NCBI GenBank assembly: GCA_903887275.1
Contig: CAISPD010000094.1
Location: 1 to 55,936 of the forward strand
DNA: 55,936 nt
Direction: 5' to 3'
Origin: an uncultured Mucilaginibacter sp.
GTDB lineage: Bacteria; Bacteroidota; Bacteroidia; Sphingobacteriales; Sphingobacteriaceae
Part shown: in pieces, positions 1 through 8,220 of the stretch
How the letters are laid out: each line of letters starts with the position of its first letter
Numbering within the stretch: position 1 is the stretch's first letter
Position numbers and translations under genes: made by a program
Notes under the pieces: model-generated
What the model was told of the DNA's origin: nothing
Seen by the model: the letters and a program-made list of their open reading frames with translations, nothing else
The model's database searches: none

Positions 1-397
1 GCAGCACCAGGATGTACGCACTGAAAACGGGACCGATTATGGCGACCTGCCCGACTTTGTCGACTTTAATTATGTGCAGAAAGTAGCGAGAATGAACCTA
101 TCGGTTTTAGCCAGCCTGGCCATGTCTCCTGCCGAACCGCTTAACGTTGGCATAGTAACCAACTCCCTGAGCAATAAAACTGAATTGAAATGGGATCCCC
201 CAAAAGCAGGCAAAAAGCCGGCCGGATATTTTGTACTTATTCGCGAAACTACAAGTCCGGTTTGGGAGCGAAAGATCTATGTGACTGATGCGCAAGTAGT
301 ATTAAATTACTCCAAAGATAATTACCTTTTTGCTGTTCAGTCACTTGACGGAGATGGTCATGAGAGTTTACCGGTAGTACCCAGACCAGTCAGGTAA
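1..397 (+). CDS. C-terminal end of an M28-family metallopeptidase (5' truncated)
   Basis: The reading frame is open from base 2 and ends at 397, so the gene starts before the window. The first 40 or so visible residues (QHQDV, then DFVDFNYVQKVARMNLSVLASLA) resemble the last helix of zinc-dependent M28 aminopeptidases, where a phrase of the type 'D.vdf.Yl.kvarln.a.la.La' closes the catalytic domain. The remaining ~80 residues look like a small beta domain of fibronectin III type (LKWDPP, AGYFVLIRETTSPVWE, DNYLFAVQSLDGDGHES), a common C-terminal addition in secreted Bacteroidota peptidases. No catalytic residue is visible. The family call rests on the tail alone. Confidence 0.6.
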   Translation, partial: QHQDVRTENGTDYGDLPDFVDFNYVQKVARMNLSVLASLAMSPAEPLNVGIVTNSLSNKTELKWDPPKAGKKPAGYFVLIRETTSPVWERKIYVTDAQVVLNYSKDNYLFAVQSLDGDGHESLPVVPRPVR

Positions 398-434
398 AAA
401 TAAAAAGTCGCTAATACCTGATACCTGGTAACCC

Positions 435-1241
435 CTACTTCACACTCTTCTTCAGCACAATAAAGTACCCAATAATAAAAACACCTGCTGCCACCGCGAG
501 ACTTACTGCAATATCTTTGGTAAACAAGTCGACAGCAAACTGAGGCATCGCAGGTGCATTACCGCCTTTGGCTTCGTGCATACTTTTAACGGTGAGCATA
601 GCATGCGAATATGGGTACAGGTAAGCATATTGCCAGCCGGTTCCGGCAAGGATAACGCCTACTATGGTTGCGGCAAAACCTAAACCCATTGGTTTAAGAA
701 AATCGCGGAATAAAAGGCTGAGTAAAAATTGTATCGAAAGTATACCTAATGATGAGAGCAATAATTTGAAATAGATCTGTACCAGGAAGCTTTCCATATG
801 GTACTCGTTAAACTTGAGCGACGGTTTAACGACAGCAAGCAGGTTACCAAAGCCCAGCGTAAATAGCAGGAACAGTGACAGGCAAACAATTACCAGAAAC
901 AGCGCATAAAGATATTTGGCAGCGTAAACTGAAAATTTGGATATTGGAAGTGTAAATAAGGTTTTCCAGGTTTCTGCCTTGTGCTCGATATTGTTGACGG
1001 AGTAAGCGATAAAAACAATCAGCATCGGCAATAACAGCGAGCCCATTACGCCAAGTATTGCCCCTGCAAATTGAAACCAAAGTGCAGCGCCTGGTTGTTT
1101 AGACAGATTATCGCTATGGCTGAAAAATCCTACAAACAGTAAAAGACATATAATCAGTGGCAATATTATCGAACTCCAGAAAGCAGCTGTCTTACGTGTT
1201 TTGTAGAACTCCGAACGGAACGATAGTATAAATCCTTTCAT
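435..1241 (-). CDS. ABC-2 type transporter permease
   Basis: A 268-residue integral membrane protein. A short cytoplasmic start (MKGFILSFRSEFYKTRKTAAFW) leads into about six hydrophobic segments, the pattern of ABC-2 permeases of the lantibiotic-immunity/bacitracin-export type. It lies 4 bp after the ATPase gene, so the two probably form a half-transporter that works as a dimer in the inner membrane. The substrate is not readable from sequence. The nearby LytTR two-component system and the family suggest export of, or protection from, a peptide or other envelope-active compound; that is inference. The start matches the family's usual start. Confidence 0.88.
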   Translation of the reverse strand: MKGFILSFRSEFYKTRKTAAFWSSIILPLIICLLLFVGFFSHSDNLSKQPGAALWFQFAGAILGVMGSLLLPMLIVFIAYSVNNIEHKAETWKTLFTLPISKFSVYAAKYLYALFLVIVCLSLFLLFTLGFGNLLAVVKPSLKFNEYHMESFLVQIYFKLLLSSLGILSIQFLLSLLFRDFLKPMGLGFAATIVGVILAGTGWQYAYLYPYSHAMLTVKSMHEAKGGNAPAMPQFAVDLFTKDIAVSLAVAAGVFIIGYFIVLKKSVK

Positions 1242-1245
1242 TTCC

Positions 1246-2145
1246 TCAGGCTTTTTGGGTGATATCTAAAAACAATTTTTCCAGGTCTTTCTGGGTCTTG
1301 TGGATACTGAAAACCGGGTAATTGTTACGGTTAAGCAGGGCGTTGATCTCGGCCATTTGGATCTTTGAAGCAAATGGTATGGTGATATGACCGTCATTGA
1401 TCTCGGTCACCGTAAAACCTTGTTTGATCAGGAAGTTTGCTGCGTCGACGGTATTCTCAACTTCAATATATACCTGTGGCTGGCTGATCGCCTGCAGGTC
1501 GGCTATGCTGCCCTGGAACAACAATTCGCCATGATCAATTATACCAACGTGGGTTGCCATACGCTCGATCTCGCTCAACAGATGACTGGATACAAAAACT
1601 GTTTTGTGATGCTGCGATACCAGCCTGATCAGCAATTCGCGTATTTCAATGATCCCATTTGGATCCAGGCCATTGGTTGGTTCATCAAGGATCAAAAGTT
1701 TTGGATCGGATAGTAGCGCAAGGCCAATACCCAACCTTTGTTTCATGCCCAAAGAATATTTGCCTGCTTTTTTGTTTTCGGCATTTTTCAGCTGAACCAG
1801 CTCAAGTATCTCATTAACCCGTTTTTCTGAAACCTGCAGTAAAAGCGCTCGGTTCAAAAGGTTTTCTTTACCGGTAAGGTGGCTATAAATTGCAGGTTGT
1901 TCGATCAAGGAACCAATTTCCGAAAGGATGGCTATACGATTACTTTGGAGTTCCTTCCCAAAAATACGAATGCTGCCCCGGTCTGTTTTTAACAGGTTGA
2001 GCAGCAGCTTTATTGTAGTGGTTTTGCCGGCACCATTAGGGCCAAGGAAGCCATATATACTACCTTCCGGCACCTGCAGGGACAATGCGTTGACAACTGG
2101 CTGATTGCCAAAATTGAAGCTGAGCCCCTGCGTATCAATTACCAT
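1246..2145 (-). CDS. ABC transporter ATP-binding protein
   Basis: A 299-residue cytoplasmic ATPase that powers the downstream permease. Walker A (GPNGAGKTT, about residues 35-43), the signature SLGMKQR (131-137), Walker B with catalytic Glu (LLILDEP, 150-156) and an H-loop (FVSSHLLSE) are all present. The ~90-residue C-terminal extension is normal for peptide-resistance exporters. An in-frame start 24 bp upstream (2169) exists, but MVIDTQGLS fits the family better. That ATG overlaps the stop of the small upstream gene in an ATGGTAA arrangement, which suggests translational coupling. Confidence 0.93.
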   Translation of the reverse strand: MVIDTQGLSFNFGNQPVVNALSLQVPEGSIYGFLGPNGAGKTTTIKLLLNLLKTDRGSIRIFGKELQSNRIAILSEIGSLIEQPAIYSHLTGKENLLNRALLLQVSEKRVNEILELVQLKNAENKKAGKYSLGMKQRLGIGLALLSDPKLLILDEPTNGLDPNGIIEIRELLIRLVSQHHKTVFVSSHLLSEIERMATHVGIIDHGELLFQGSIADLQAISQPQVYIEVENTVDAANFLIKQGFTVTEINDGHITIPFASKIQMAEINALLNRNNYPVFSIHKTQKDLEKLFLDITQKA

Positions 2146-2345
2146 AATTTTTCTTTGGCAATTGAACAAACAGTTTTAACCAGAGTTACACCTTTAAAAA
2201 AAAGTGAAGTGGATTGGGAACTGCTGGTCCCTGAGTCATACGCTCTGTTTTGCCGTGTCTGATAACTTATCCCCATCACTAAAGCAAATACCACAGGTAA
2301 CAGCAGCAATATAAACGGATTCGAATTGTTAAACAGCTTTTTCAT
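2139..2345 (-). CDS. Small membrane protein leading the ABC exporter operon
   Basis: Reading from MKKLFNNSN gives 68 residues: a positively charged start, one hydrophobic segment (residues ~10-25, FILLLLPVVFALVMG), then a hydrophilic tail. I do not recognise the family. Its stop overlaps the ATPase start by 7 bases, and it sits directly downstream of the divergent regulatory region, so it would be the first gene of the exporter operon. It could be an accessory subunit, a sensor of transporter state, or a translated leader. A start 24 bp further up (2369) is possible but looks non-native. Moderate confidence that it is translated. Confidence 0.5.
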   Translation of the reverse strand: MKKLFNNSNPFILLLLPVVFALVMGISYQTRQNRAYDSGTSSSQSTSLFFKGVTLVKTVCSIAKEKLW

Positions 2346-2431
2346 GATGCGTGTTTTTTGATGCAACAAAAGAATAGCTAATTTTTCGGATGTTAAAATG
2401 TATTAGACCAACTGGCGCGATTTGTAGATGA

Positions 2432-2503
2432 ACGGTTATTTGCCTTTTATTGCCAGTTCATCGAAGAATTAAGCCAGTTCATCGAATAAAAACTCCAGTT
2501 TAT
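2432..2503 (+). promoter_or_regulatory. Four direct-repeat LytTR-type operator half-sites, 21-bp period
   Basis: Four 9-mers have their GTT cores at 2435, 2456, 2477 and 2498, each exactly 21 bp apart: ACGGTTATT (2432-2440), CCAGTTCAT (2453-2461), CCAGTTCAT (2474-2482) and CCAGTTTAT (2495-2503). Known LytTR-domain regulators (AlgR/AgrA/LytR class) bind pairs of imperfect direct repeats with a GTT core, about two helical turns apart. The array lies between the divergent ABC operon and the kinase-regulator genes, so it probably serves the LytTR protein encoded next door. It also shows that the kinase gene does not start at the upstream TTG (2450), which lies inside the array. Confidence 0.7.
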
Positions 2504-2548
2504 ATAAAAAGTCGACTTTTAACATACACAAAATATTACTTTAGAAAA

Positions 2549-3562
2549 GTGAAAAGAAATTGGCAAATATTTTGGCACCTTGTTTTTTGGGTTAGCATCG
2601 TATCCTATTTTGTATACCTCACGATAGAAAACAGCAAGATAACGCCCCGCGAAGTGGCGGTCATCTTCGGTATCTACAGTGTTATTAATATAGGGCTGTT
2701 TTACCTCAATTACCTTTACATTATACCGCGCCTGCTCGATAGAAAGAAATACCAGTATTATGCCATCGCGCTGGTTTCCGTTATAATCGTTTTGGCATTG
2801 GCGAAATATGGCCTTGCGTTAATATTTAAAGATGTTTTACTGGAGCACAAAGGAAGCAAAAACACTTCATTTGCATCTTATTTTACCAGCGCATGTTTAA
2901 CTAATATCTTTTTTCTTTTTCTTAGTACGGCTTTAAAATTCGGGACCGATTGGTTCCTGAATGCCCGCATTCAACGCGATTTGGAAACACAGCGATTGAG
3001 CGCGGAGCTGGCATTTCTTAAATCACAGATCAATCCTCATTTTCTGTTCAATTCGCTTAATAGTATTTATTCATTGGCCTATCAGAAATCAGATGCCGCA
3101 CCCGAGGCCATATTAAAGCTATCAGAGATCATGCGGTATATGCTTTATGAAAGTAATGATGGGAAGGTTGACCTGTCGCGGGAGTTGCAGTATTTGCAGA
3201 GTTATATCGAATTGCAAAAGATCAGGTTTGGTAACAATGCTTTTATCGACTTCCGGATAACCGGCGAAGTGGGAACCCAGCAAATTGTACCGCTACTGCT
3301 GATCGCTTTTATCGAAAATGCTTTTAAACACGGGGTAGCTAATGATCCATCGGCACCAATAAGGCTGATCATTAATCTGAATGGTACCAATCTTTATTTT
3401 TACATTGAAAACAAAAAGCATCACAATAACCGTGATGTTGAAGGTGGTGTAGGTTTAAGCAATGTTCAAAGAAGGCTCGACCTGCTGTACCCCGGAAAAT
3501 ACAAATTAGAGATACAGGATAAACCAGATACTTATACCGCCGAATTTACCTTAGTTTTGTAA
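2549..3562 (+). CDS. LytS/YehU-type sensor histidine kinase
   Basis: From the GTG at 2549 the protein has 337 residues and starts MKRNWQIFWHLVFW, the usual opening of this family. Four transmembrane segments occupy about residues 7-135. A short coiled linker (ETQRLSAELAFLKSQ) follows, then the His_kinase domain with phospho-acceptor H164 in QINPHFLFNSLN, and an HATPase domain with N-box (IAFIENAFKHG) and G-box (GGVGLSNVQRRL). There is no extracellular sensor domain, so the signal is probably sensed within the membrane. The frame stays open to a TTG at 2450, but that segment contains the operator repeats. The stop is 1 bp before the regulator start. Confidence 0.9.
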   Translation: MKRNWQIFWHLVFWVSIVSYFVYLTIENSKITPREVAVIFGIYSVINIGLFYLNYLYIIPRLLDRKKYQYYAIALVSVIIVLALAKYGLALIFKDVLLEHKGSKNTSFASYFTSACLTNIFFLFLSTALKFGTDWFLNARIQRDLETQRLSAELAFLKSQINPHFLFNSLNSIYSLAYQKSDAAPEAILKLSEIMRYMLYESNDGKVDLSRELQYLQSYIELQKIRFGNNAFIDFRITGEVGTQQIVPLLLIAFIENAFKHGVANDPSAPIRLIINLNGTNLYFYIENKKHHNNRDVEGGVGLSNVQRRLDLLYPGKYKLEIQDKPDTYTAEFTLVL

Positions 3563-3563
3563 T

Positions 3564-4292
3564 ATGATCAGGTGCCTTGTAGTTGACGACGAGCCTTTGG
3601 CGCTCCATATACTGGAAGACTATATTTCAAAAATGCCTTTTTTGGAGCTGGTGAAGGTTACCACTAATCCCATTGAGGCTTTGCAATTGGTGCAACAGGG
3701 TGGGATAGACCTGGTATTTCTGGATGTACAGATGCCCGAATTAACCGGCATACAGTTCCTTCGTATCGCCAACGGCAAAGCAAAAGTGATCCTTACCACT
3801 GCATACCCGCAATATGCATTGGAAGGTTATGAACTGGATGTGATCGATTACCTCTTGAAGCCTATTGCCTTTGATCGCTTCTTTAAATCAGTGCAAAAAG
3901 CCCAGGCAGTTTTACAGCCGGCCAGTAAGCCTGACATAAAATTGGAAACTGCGCCTCAGCAAAATGATTTTTTAAGCGATTTTATCTTCGTAAAAACTGA
4001 GCATAAGATCCAAAAAGTATACCTGAATGATATCCTTTTTATTGAAGGGCTGAAAGATTATATTTCTATTTTCACGCCCTCAGAGCGTATCATCACTTTG
4101 CAGAACATGAAGAAAATGGAAGACGCGCTGCCAGAAAAGCACTTCATTCGTGTTCATAAATCTTATATTGTTTCGATCAATAAAATAGATAGTATTGAGC
4201 GCAGCCGAATTTTTATTGGCGAAAAAGTAATTCCGGTTGGCGATACCTATAGAGATGATTTCTTTAAAGTTATCGACGGAAAAAATATTTAG
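3564..4292 (+). CDS. LytTR-family response regulator
   Basis: A 242-residue transcription factor. An N-terminal receiver domain carries the acidic pair D8/D9, phospho-acceptor D54 (LVFLDVQMPEL), a TTAY switch region and the invariant Lys in YLLKPI. The C-terminal LytTR DNA-binding domain spans about residues 138-236 (FVKTEHKIQKVYLNDILFIEG and FIRVHKSYIVS). It is co-transcribed with the kinase (1-bp gap). The four direct repeats upstream of the kinase have the spacing expected for this class, so autoregulation plus control of the divergent ABC exporter is the simplest reading. Confidence 0.93.
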   Translation: MIRCLVVDDEPLALHILEDYISKMPFLELVKVTTNPIEALQLVQQGGIDLVFLDVQMPELTGIQFLRIANGKAKVILTTAYPQYALEGYELDVIDYLLKPIAFDRFFKSVQKAQAVLQPASKPDIKLETAPQQNDFLSDFIFVKTEHKIQKVYLNDILFIEGLKDYISIFTPSERIITLQNMKKMEDALPEKHFIRVHKSYIVSINKIDSIERSRIFIGEKVIPVGDTYRDDFFKVIDGKNI

Positions 4293-4303
4293 GAAAATCC
4301 TTG

Positions 4304-5050
4304 TTATCCGTTTTCTGCCTGCCCGAGATAATTTTTTATCGCATTTTCTGCCTGTTTAACTAATTCATCGGTAGCAATACCAGCCGGCTCAATTGGCGTC
4401 AGCACTTCCCATTGCATCGCTGTAAACGTACTTAGGGGGTAAGAACCATACTGAACCATTTTCCATGAATTGTTGATGGCTATCGGTACTACCAGTGCTT
4501 CGGGACATTTTTTTAATATGGTAGCAACACCCGCTGCCTGGAAGGTTTTTACTTGTCCGTCTTTGGAGCGTGTGCCCTCCGGGAAAATAACGCATGACCA
4601 TTTTTTTTCTTTCATGCGGGAGCCCAGTTTTGCAATCTCTGATATCGCCTGACGGGGATCTTTCCGATCAATATTGGCGGCTCCTCCGTGGCGCAGATTA
4701 TAGGAAACCGAGGGAATGCCTTTGGTCAATTCTATTTTAGAGATGAATTTAGCATGGTATTTACGCAGATACCAGATAAGCACCGGTATATCATATAAAC
4801 TTTGGTGATTGGCGACAAAAACGATCGGACGACCAATCGGTAAGTTTTTTTGATTAACAAAAGTCACCGTATTTCCCAGCGCGTAATAACTTCCAACAAC
4901 AAAGGCGTTCATGGTATCTACGATCCATTTATGTGCCTTATAACCAAAAACATTAAAGGTAAACCATTGCAATGGGTGGAAAAAGCATAGGAAGAAGCCA
5001 AACAAAAAGTAATGTATGGGTGATAAAATATAGCCGAACAATTTTCTCAT
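4304..5050 (-). CDS. plsC: 1-acyl-sn-glycerol-3-phosphate acyltransferase (PlsC family)
   Basis: A 248-residue membrane-associated acyltransferase that makes phosphatidic acid from lysophosphatidic acid. The family's HX4D motif is present (NHQSLYD, H82 and D87), as is FPEGTR (156-161) with the TFQAAG stretch that follows. An N-terminal hydrophobic helix (PIHYFLFGFFLCFF) anchors it to the inner membrane. It converges on the LytTR regulator gene with an 11-bp gap. Exact acyl-donor and acceptor preference cannot be read from sequence; bacteria often carry several paralogues. Confidence 0.9.
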   Translation of the reverse strand: MRKLFGYILSPIHYFLFGFFLCFFHPLQWFTFNVFGYKAHKWIVDTMNAFVVGSYYALGNTVTFVNQKNLPIGRPIVFVANHQSLYDIPVLIWYLRKYHAKFISKIELTKGIPSVSYNLRHGGAANIDRKDPRQAISEIAKLGSRMKEKKWSCVIFPEGTRSKDGQVKTFQAAGVATILKKCPEALVVPIAINNSWKMVQYGSYPLSTFTAMQWEVLTPIEPAGIATDELVKQAENAIKNYLGQAENG

Positions 5051-5132
5051 CAGGGCAAAGGTAGGTTTTTGGTTGATTATGTTAAAAAGCCTGAAAGTTT
5101 TGTAATGTGGCCATACTTAAAAACAGGCGCAA

Positions 5133-5693
5133 TTAAAGTTTGCCTTCCAGTTGCAACACCCTTGCTTTAAGCACAGCTGCAACGGTAACCGAGTCGGTGA
5201 TCTGTCCATTGGTAACCATCTGGTAAACCTCCTCAAAGAGTAATTTTCTAACTACCAATTGCTCGGTTTCTTCAGGTTCTGATTCAAATTGATGCAGGCC
5301 CCGGGCCAGGTAGACAATACACAATTCGTCGGTAACGGAATTAGAAAGATGCATGCGTTGCAGCTCTTGCCAATGATCGGCCTTGAGTCCGGTTTCTTCT
5401 AACAGTTCGCGCCTGGCAGAATCAAGCGGATCAACGTCCAGTGCGCCTCCGCCCTCGGGCAGCTCCCAGCTGTATTGGTTAAGCGGGAAACGATACTGCC
5501 CAACCAGGTAGGTATTTAAATGCTCGTCCAATGGCAACACGCCAATGGCAAATCCTTTAAAATGTACTTTGCCGTAAATACCCGGGTTACCTGATGGGTT
5601 GATCACCTGATATTCCGTTACCCGGATCCAGGGATTATCATAGGGTATTTTTTCTGAAACTATTTGCCAGGGATTTTCTTCGCTATTTGGCAT
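5133..5693 (-). CDS. Nudix hydrolase, ADP-ribose pyrophosphatase-like
   Basis: A 186-residue Nudix protein. The catalytic core RELLEETG (95-102) is intact and is preceded by ELPEGGGALDVDPLDSA. In the canonical box GX5EX7REUXEEXGU the first Glu would fall on a Val, with Asp residues on either side; the metal-binding RExxEE residues remain. Length, the N-terminal beta domain (PWIRVTEYQVINPSG) and the GQYRFPLN motif point to the ADP-ribose/NDP-sugar pyrophosphatase branch. It is divergent from the Pmp3-like gene. The substrate is inferred from family only. Confidence 0.85.
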   Translation of the reverse strand: MPNSEENPWQIVSEKIPYDNPWIRVTEYQVINPSGNPGIYGKVHFKGFAIGVLPLDEHLNTYLVGQYRFPLNQYSWELPEGGGALDVDPLDSARRELLEETGLKADHWQELQRMHLSNSVTDELCIVYLARGLHQFESEPEETEQLVVRKLLFEEVYQMVTNGQITDSVTVAAVLKARVLQLEGKL

Positions 5694-5771
5694 ACTATAA
5701 GCGTTTGATGCAGCGTAAATGTAATCTTCTTGCTGTAACTTTTCAGCGCTACCTGTATCTAATTTATAATT

Positions 5772-5975
5772 ATGCGATATTTTCTCTGCATCATATTTCC
5801 ACCCCTGGCTGTTTTAACTACAGGCCGCATTGGTGCGCTCATCCTGAGTTGTCTGTTAACACTTTGTTTGTGGATACCGGGAGTTATACATGCCATTTTA
5901 GTGACCAATGATTATTATGCTGATAAGCGTAACCGCAAGGTACTTCGTGCTATTCGCCAGAACCGGTATTACTAG
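5772..5975 (+). CDS. YqaE/Pmp3 family small membrane protein
   Basis: A 67-residue protein with two transmembrane helices (FLCIIFPPLAVLTTGRIGALIL and LLTLCLWIPGVIHAILV) and a short charged tail. The 'P.PP.AV' element in helix 1, the central G and 'PG.iHA' in helix 2 are marks of the Pmp3/YqaE (UPF0057) family, linked in yeast and plants to membrane potential and salt tolerance; its bacterial role is unclear. Its last 26 bp overlap the convergent DUF4184 gene. Confidence 0.85.
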   Translation: MRYFLCIIFPPLAVLTTGRIGALILSCLLTLCLWIPGVIHAILVTNDYYADKRNRKVLRAIRQNRYY

Positions 5976-6708
5976 GCTGTCTTTTGATCGGGGTTACCAA
6001 AGAAACTAAAATAAGTCCAATCAAAAATCCCGAAATTGTAGTTACAACAACATGCGGATAATATTTGATACTTAGTCCGCGGCTTAATCTTATAAGTAAT
6101 ACAAATAAGGCTATAGCCACAATTTGTACCCAGTAGTAAATGATTTGTTTCCTGCCAACGCCGGTAAATTTTCCTTTTGGCAAGCGATAGATGGCGAAAG
6201 CTATGATCATCGCCCCAACTGCACTACTCACATTCTGTAATATATTGAACAATTCTACACCATGATGGGCTATATCGTACTTTTTCTGTAGGGTCCAGTG
6301 GTGTACTACGAAATAGCCAAAAGGGTGGGTAAATGCATCCCAAATAATGTGAGATGCAGCTCCGATAAGGATGCATAGTGCTGCTACGAGGTACCAGGTG
6401 AATCCCTTGTATGCTTTTTTATCCGTTTCAAATTCTGAAAAGCGGCGGTTGATGCTTGCGGGCAGGTGCGCAATCAACTTATCCTTAACAACTGTTCTAT
6501 AGATAAGTAAAACAATGATACCCAGTGGAAGATCGAACCACATGACGCCGGGCCAGGTATGGCTATGCCATGACATGTCTTTCATCCGGATAAAATATTC
6601 AAAGTCTGGTATCATGCTGCCAATAATCAGCGAAGTCAATACCGGCGGACGGTTATAGATATATTTTAAAGGTAAAACGGCAGCTGGATGAGAGAAGGTA
6701 AATGGCAC
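5950..6708 (-). CDS. DUF4184 family membrane protein
   Basis: A 252-residue inner-membrane protein starting MPFTFSHPAAVLPLKY, the characteristic DUF4184 opening, with GSMIPDFEYF shortly after. His/Asp residues in SHIIWDAFTHPFGYF recall the membrane-embedded metal-hydrolase (YdjM/DUF457-like) fold, which is inference. About six hydrophobic segments are present. The end overlaps the convergent Pmp3-like gene by 26 bp. Function unknown; no pathway context. Confidence 0.8.
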   Translation of the reverse strand: MPFTFSHPAAVLPLKYIYNRPPVLTSLIIGSMIPDFEYFIRMKDMSWHSHTWPGVMWFDLPLGIIVLLIYRTVVKDKLIAHLPASINRRFSEFETDKKAYKGFTWYLVAALCILIGAASHIIWDAFTHPFGYFVVHHWTLQKKYDIAHHGVELFNILQNVSSAVGAMIIAFAIYRLPKGKFTGVGRKQIIYYWVQIVAIALFVLLIRLSRGLSIKYYPHVVVTTISGFLIGLILVSLVTPIKRQPSNTGSGE

Positions 6709-6856
6709 GGCTAACTGGCAATTAATTCAACTAAAATAAATATTTCTGCTGATATAAATAGTTTGCGAAGGAGCTTGTTTTACGGGCATTTTTAACAAAA
6801 TGTTTGAATGATGGGCAATTCAATAGCGTAAAGAAGCTAAATAGGGTGTTAAACAA

Positions 6857-6890
6857 AAATAGCGATAGGTTTTGGGGCCTATCGCTATTT
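6857..6890 (-). terminator. Intrinsic terminator of metK
   Basis: Perfect 13-bp inverted repeat (AAATAGCGATAGG at 6857-6869, CCTATCGCTATTT at 6878-6890) with an 8-base loop, 24 bp past the metK stop. Read on the minus strand the stem is followed by a T-rich TTGTTT tract. Confidence 0.75.
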
Positions 6891-6913
6891 ATTTTATGAT
6901 TCGGAACAAAAAA

Positions 6914-8164
6914 TTATAATCCGAATACTTGTTTTACTTTTTCTACGTAATCAAGCTTTTCCCAGGTAAACAGCTCAACAGTAGTGCTTACCTGACGGCC
7001 TTCCGGACTGGTAAATACTTTGGTTACCGTTTGGTGTGGTTTACCAAAGTGACCGTAAGCAGCAGTTTCGCTGTAAATAGGGTTGCGCAATTTAAAGCGC
7101 GTTTCGATGGCGTAAGGAGTCATGTCAAACAGCCCTTCAACTTTAGCAGCAATTTCGCCATCACTCAGGCCAACTTTACCGGTACCATAAGTATTTACAT
7201 AGATACCCATAGGCTGAGCAACACCGATAGCGTACGAAACCTGTACCAAAACCTCATCGGCTACACCTGCAGCTACCAGATTTTTAGCAATATGACGGGT
7301 AGCATAAGCCGCAGAACGGTCTACTTTTGAAGGGTCTTTACCTGAAAACGCGCCACCGCCGTGTGCGCCTTTACCACCATAAGTATCAACAATGATCTTA
7401 CGACCGGTTAAGCCGGTATCGCCATGCGGACCACCGATCACAAATTTACCGGTAGGGTTTATATGGTATTTGATATTGTCGTTAAAGAAGTGGGCGTATT
7501 TTGGGTACTTAGCTTTTACACGTGGAATAAGGATGCCAATAATATCGTCACTGATCTTTTTAAGCATCGCCTTTTCTTCGTCAAAATCATCATGCTGAGT
7601 TGAAATAACGATAGCGTCTATACGTACGGGTTTGTTATCATCGCTATACTCCAAAGTAACCTGTGATTTAGCATCCGGGCGTAGGTATTTGATCTCCTTA
7701 TCTTCGCGGCGTATAGCAGCTAATTCGATCAATAAGGCATGCGCAATGTCCAGTGCAAGCGGCATATAATTGTCGGTCTCGCTGGTGGCATAGCCAAACA
7801 TCATACCCTGGTCGCCGGCACCTTGTTCTTCTTTGGCACTGCGGTCAACACCCTGGTTAATATCTGGCGATTGCTCATGTATCGCTGATAATACGCCGCA
7901 TGAACTACCATCGAACATATACTCGCTTTTATTATAGCCAATGCGATTGATCACATCACGGGCTATTTTTTGTACATCGAGGTAAGCTTTAGACTTAACT
8001 TCGCCGGCCAGAATTACCTGTCCGGTAGTAACCAGCGTTTCACAGGCTACTTTCGATTCGGCGTCGAAAGCTAAAAAGTTGTCAATTAATGCGTCCGATA
8101 TCTGGTCGGCTACTTTATCAGGATGTCCTTCTGATACTGATTCTGAAGTAAATAAATAGGGCAT
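6914..8164 (-). CDS. metK: S-adenosylmethionine synthase
   Basis: A 416-residue enzyme making S-adenosylmethionine from methionine and ATP in the cytoplasm. Signatures seen: start [33 protein letters not shown], and the glycine-rich [19 protein letters not shown]. It is somewhat longer than the ~384-residue E. coli enzyme, as is usual in Bacteroidota. The frame is open to 8260, but those 32 extra codons fall in a ~140-base leader that contains a riboswitch-like element, so the ATG at 8164 is the start. A promoter box (8310-8317) and terminator (6857-6890) indicate a single-gene transcript. Confidence 0.97.
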   Translation of the reverse strand: MPYLFTSESVSEGHPDKVADQISDALIDNFLAFDAESKVACETLVTTGQVILAGEVKSKAYLDVQKIARDVINRIGYNKSEYMFDGSSCGVLSAIHEQSPDINQGVDRSAKEEQGAGDQGMMFGYATSETDNYMPLALDIAHALLIELAAIRREDKEIKYLRPDAKSQVTLEYSDDNKPVRIDAIVISTQHDDFDEEKAMLKKISDDIIGILIPRVKAKYPKYAHFFNDNIKYHINPTGKFVIGGPHGDTGLTGRKIIVDTYGGKGAHGGGAFSGKDPSKVDRSAAYATRHIAKNLVAAGVADEVLVQVSYAIGVAQPMGIYVNTYGTGKVGLSDGEIAAKVEGLFDMTPYAIETRFKLRNPIYSETAAYGHFGKPHQTVTKVFTSPEGRQVSTTVELFTWEKLDYVEKVKQVFGL

Positions 8165-8220
8165 AAAATTTTGAAAATTTACAATCGCGAAAGCGGAAAA
8201 ATAGGTACTGACATCAGTAA

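Noticed and set aside
2450-2548. TTG-started extension of the LytS-type kinase
   Set aside because: The segment contains the 21-bp phased operator repeats, and the repeated HR/VH residues are a by-product of them. The family start lies at the GTG 2549.
6857-6890. Long inverted repeat considered as a riboswitch or mobile-element end
   Set aside because: Position 24 bp past the metK stop, perfect stem and T-rich tail fit an ordinary terminator.
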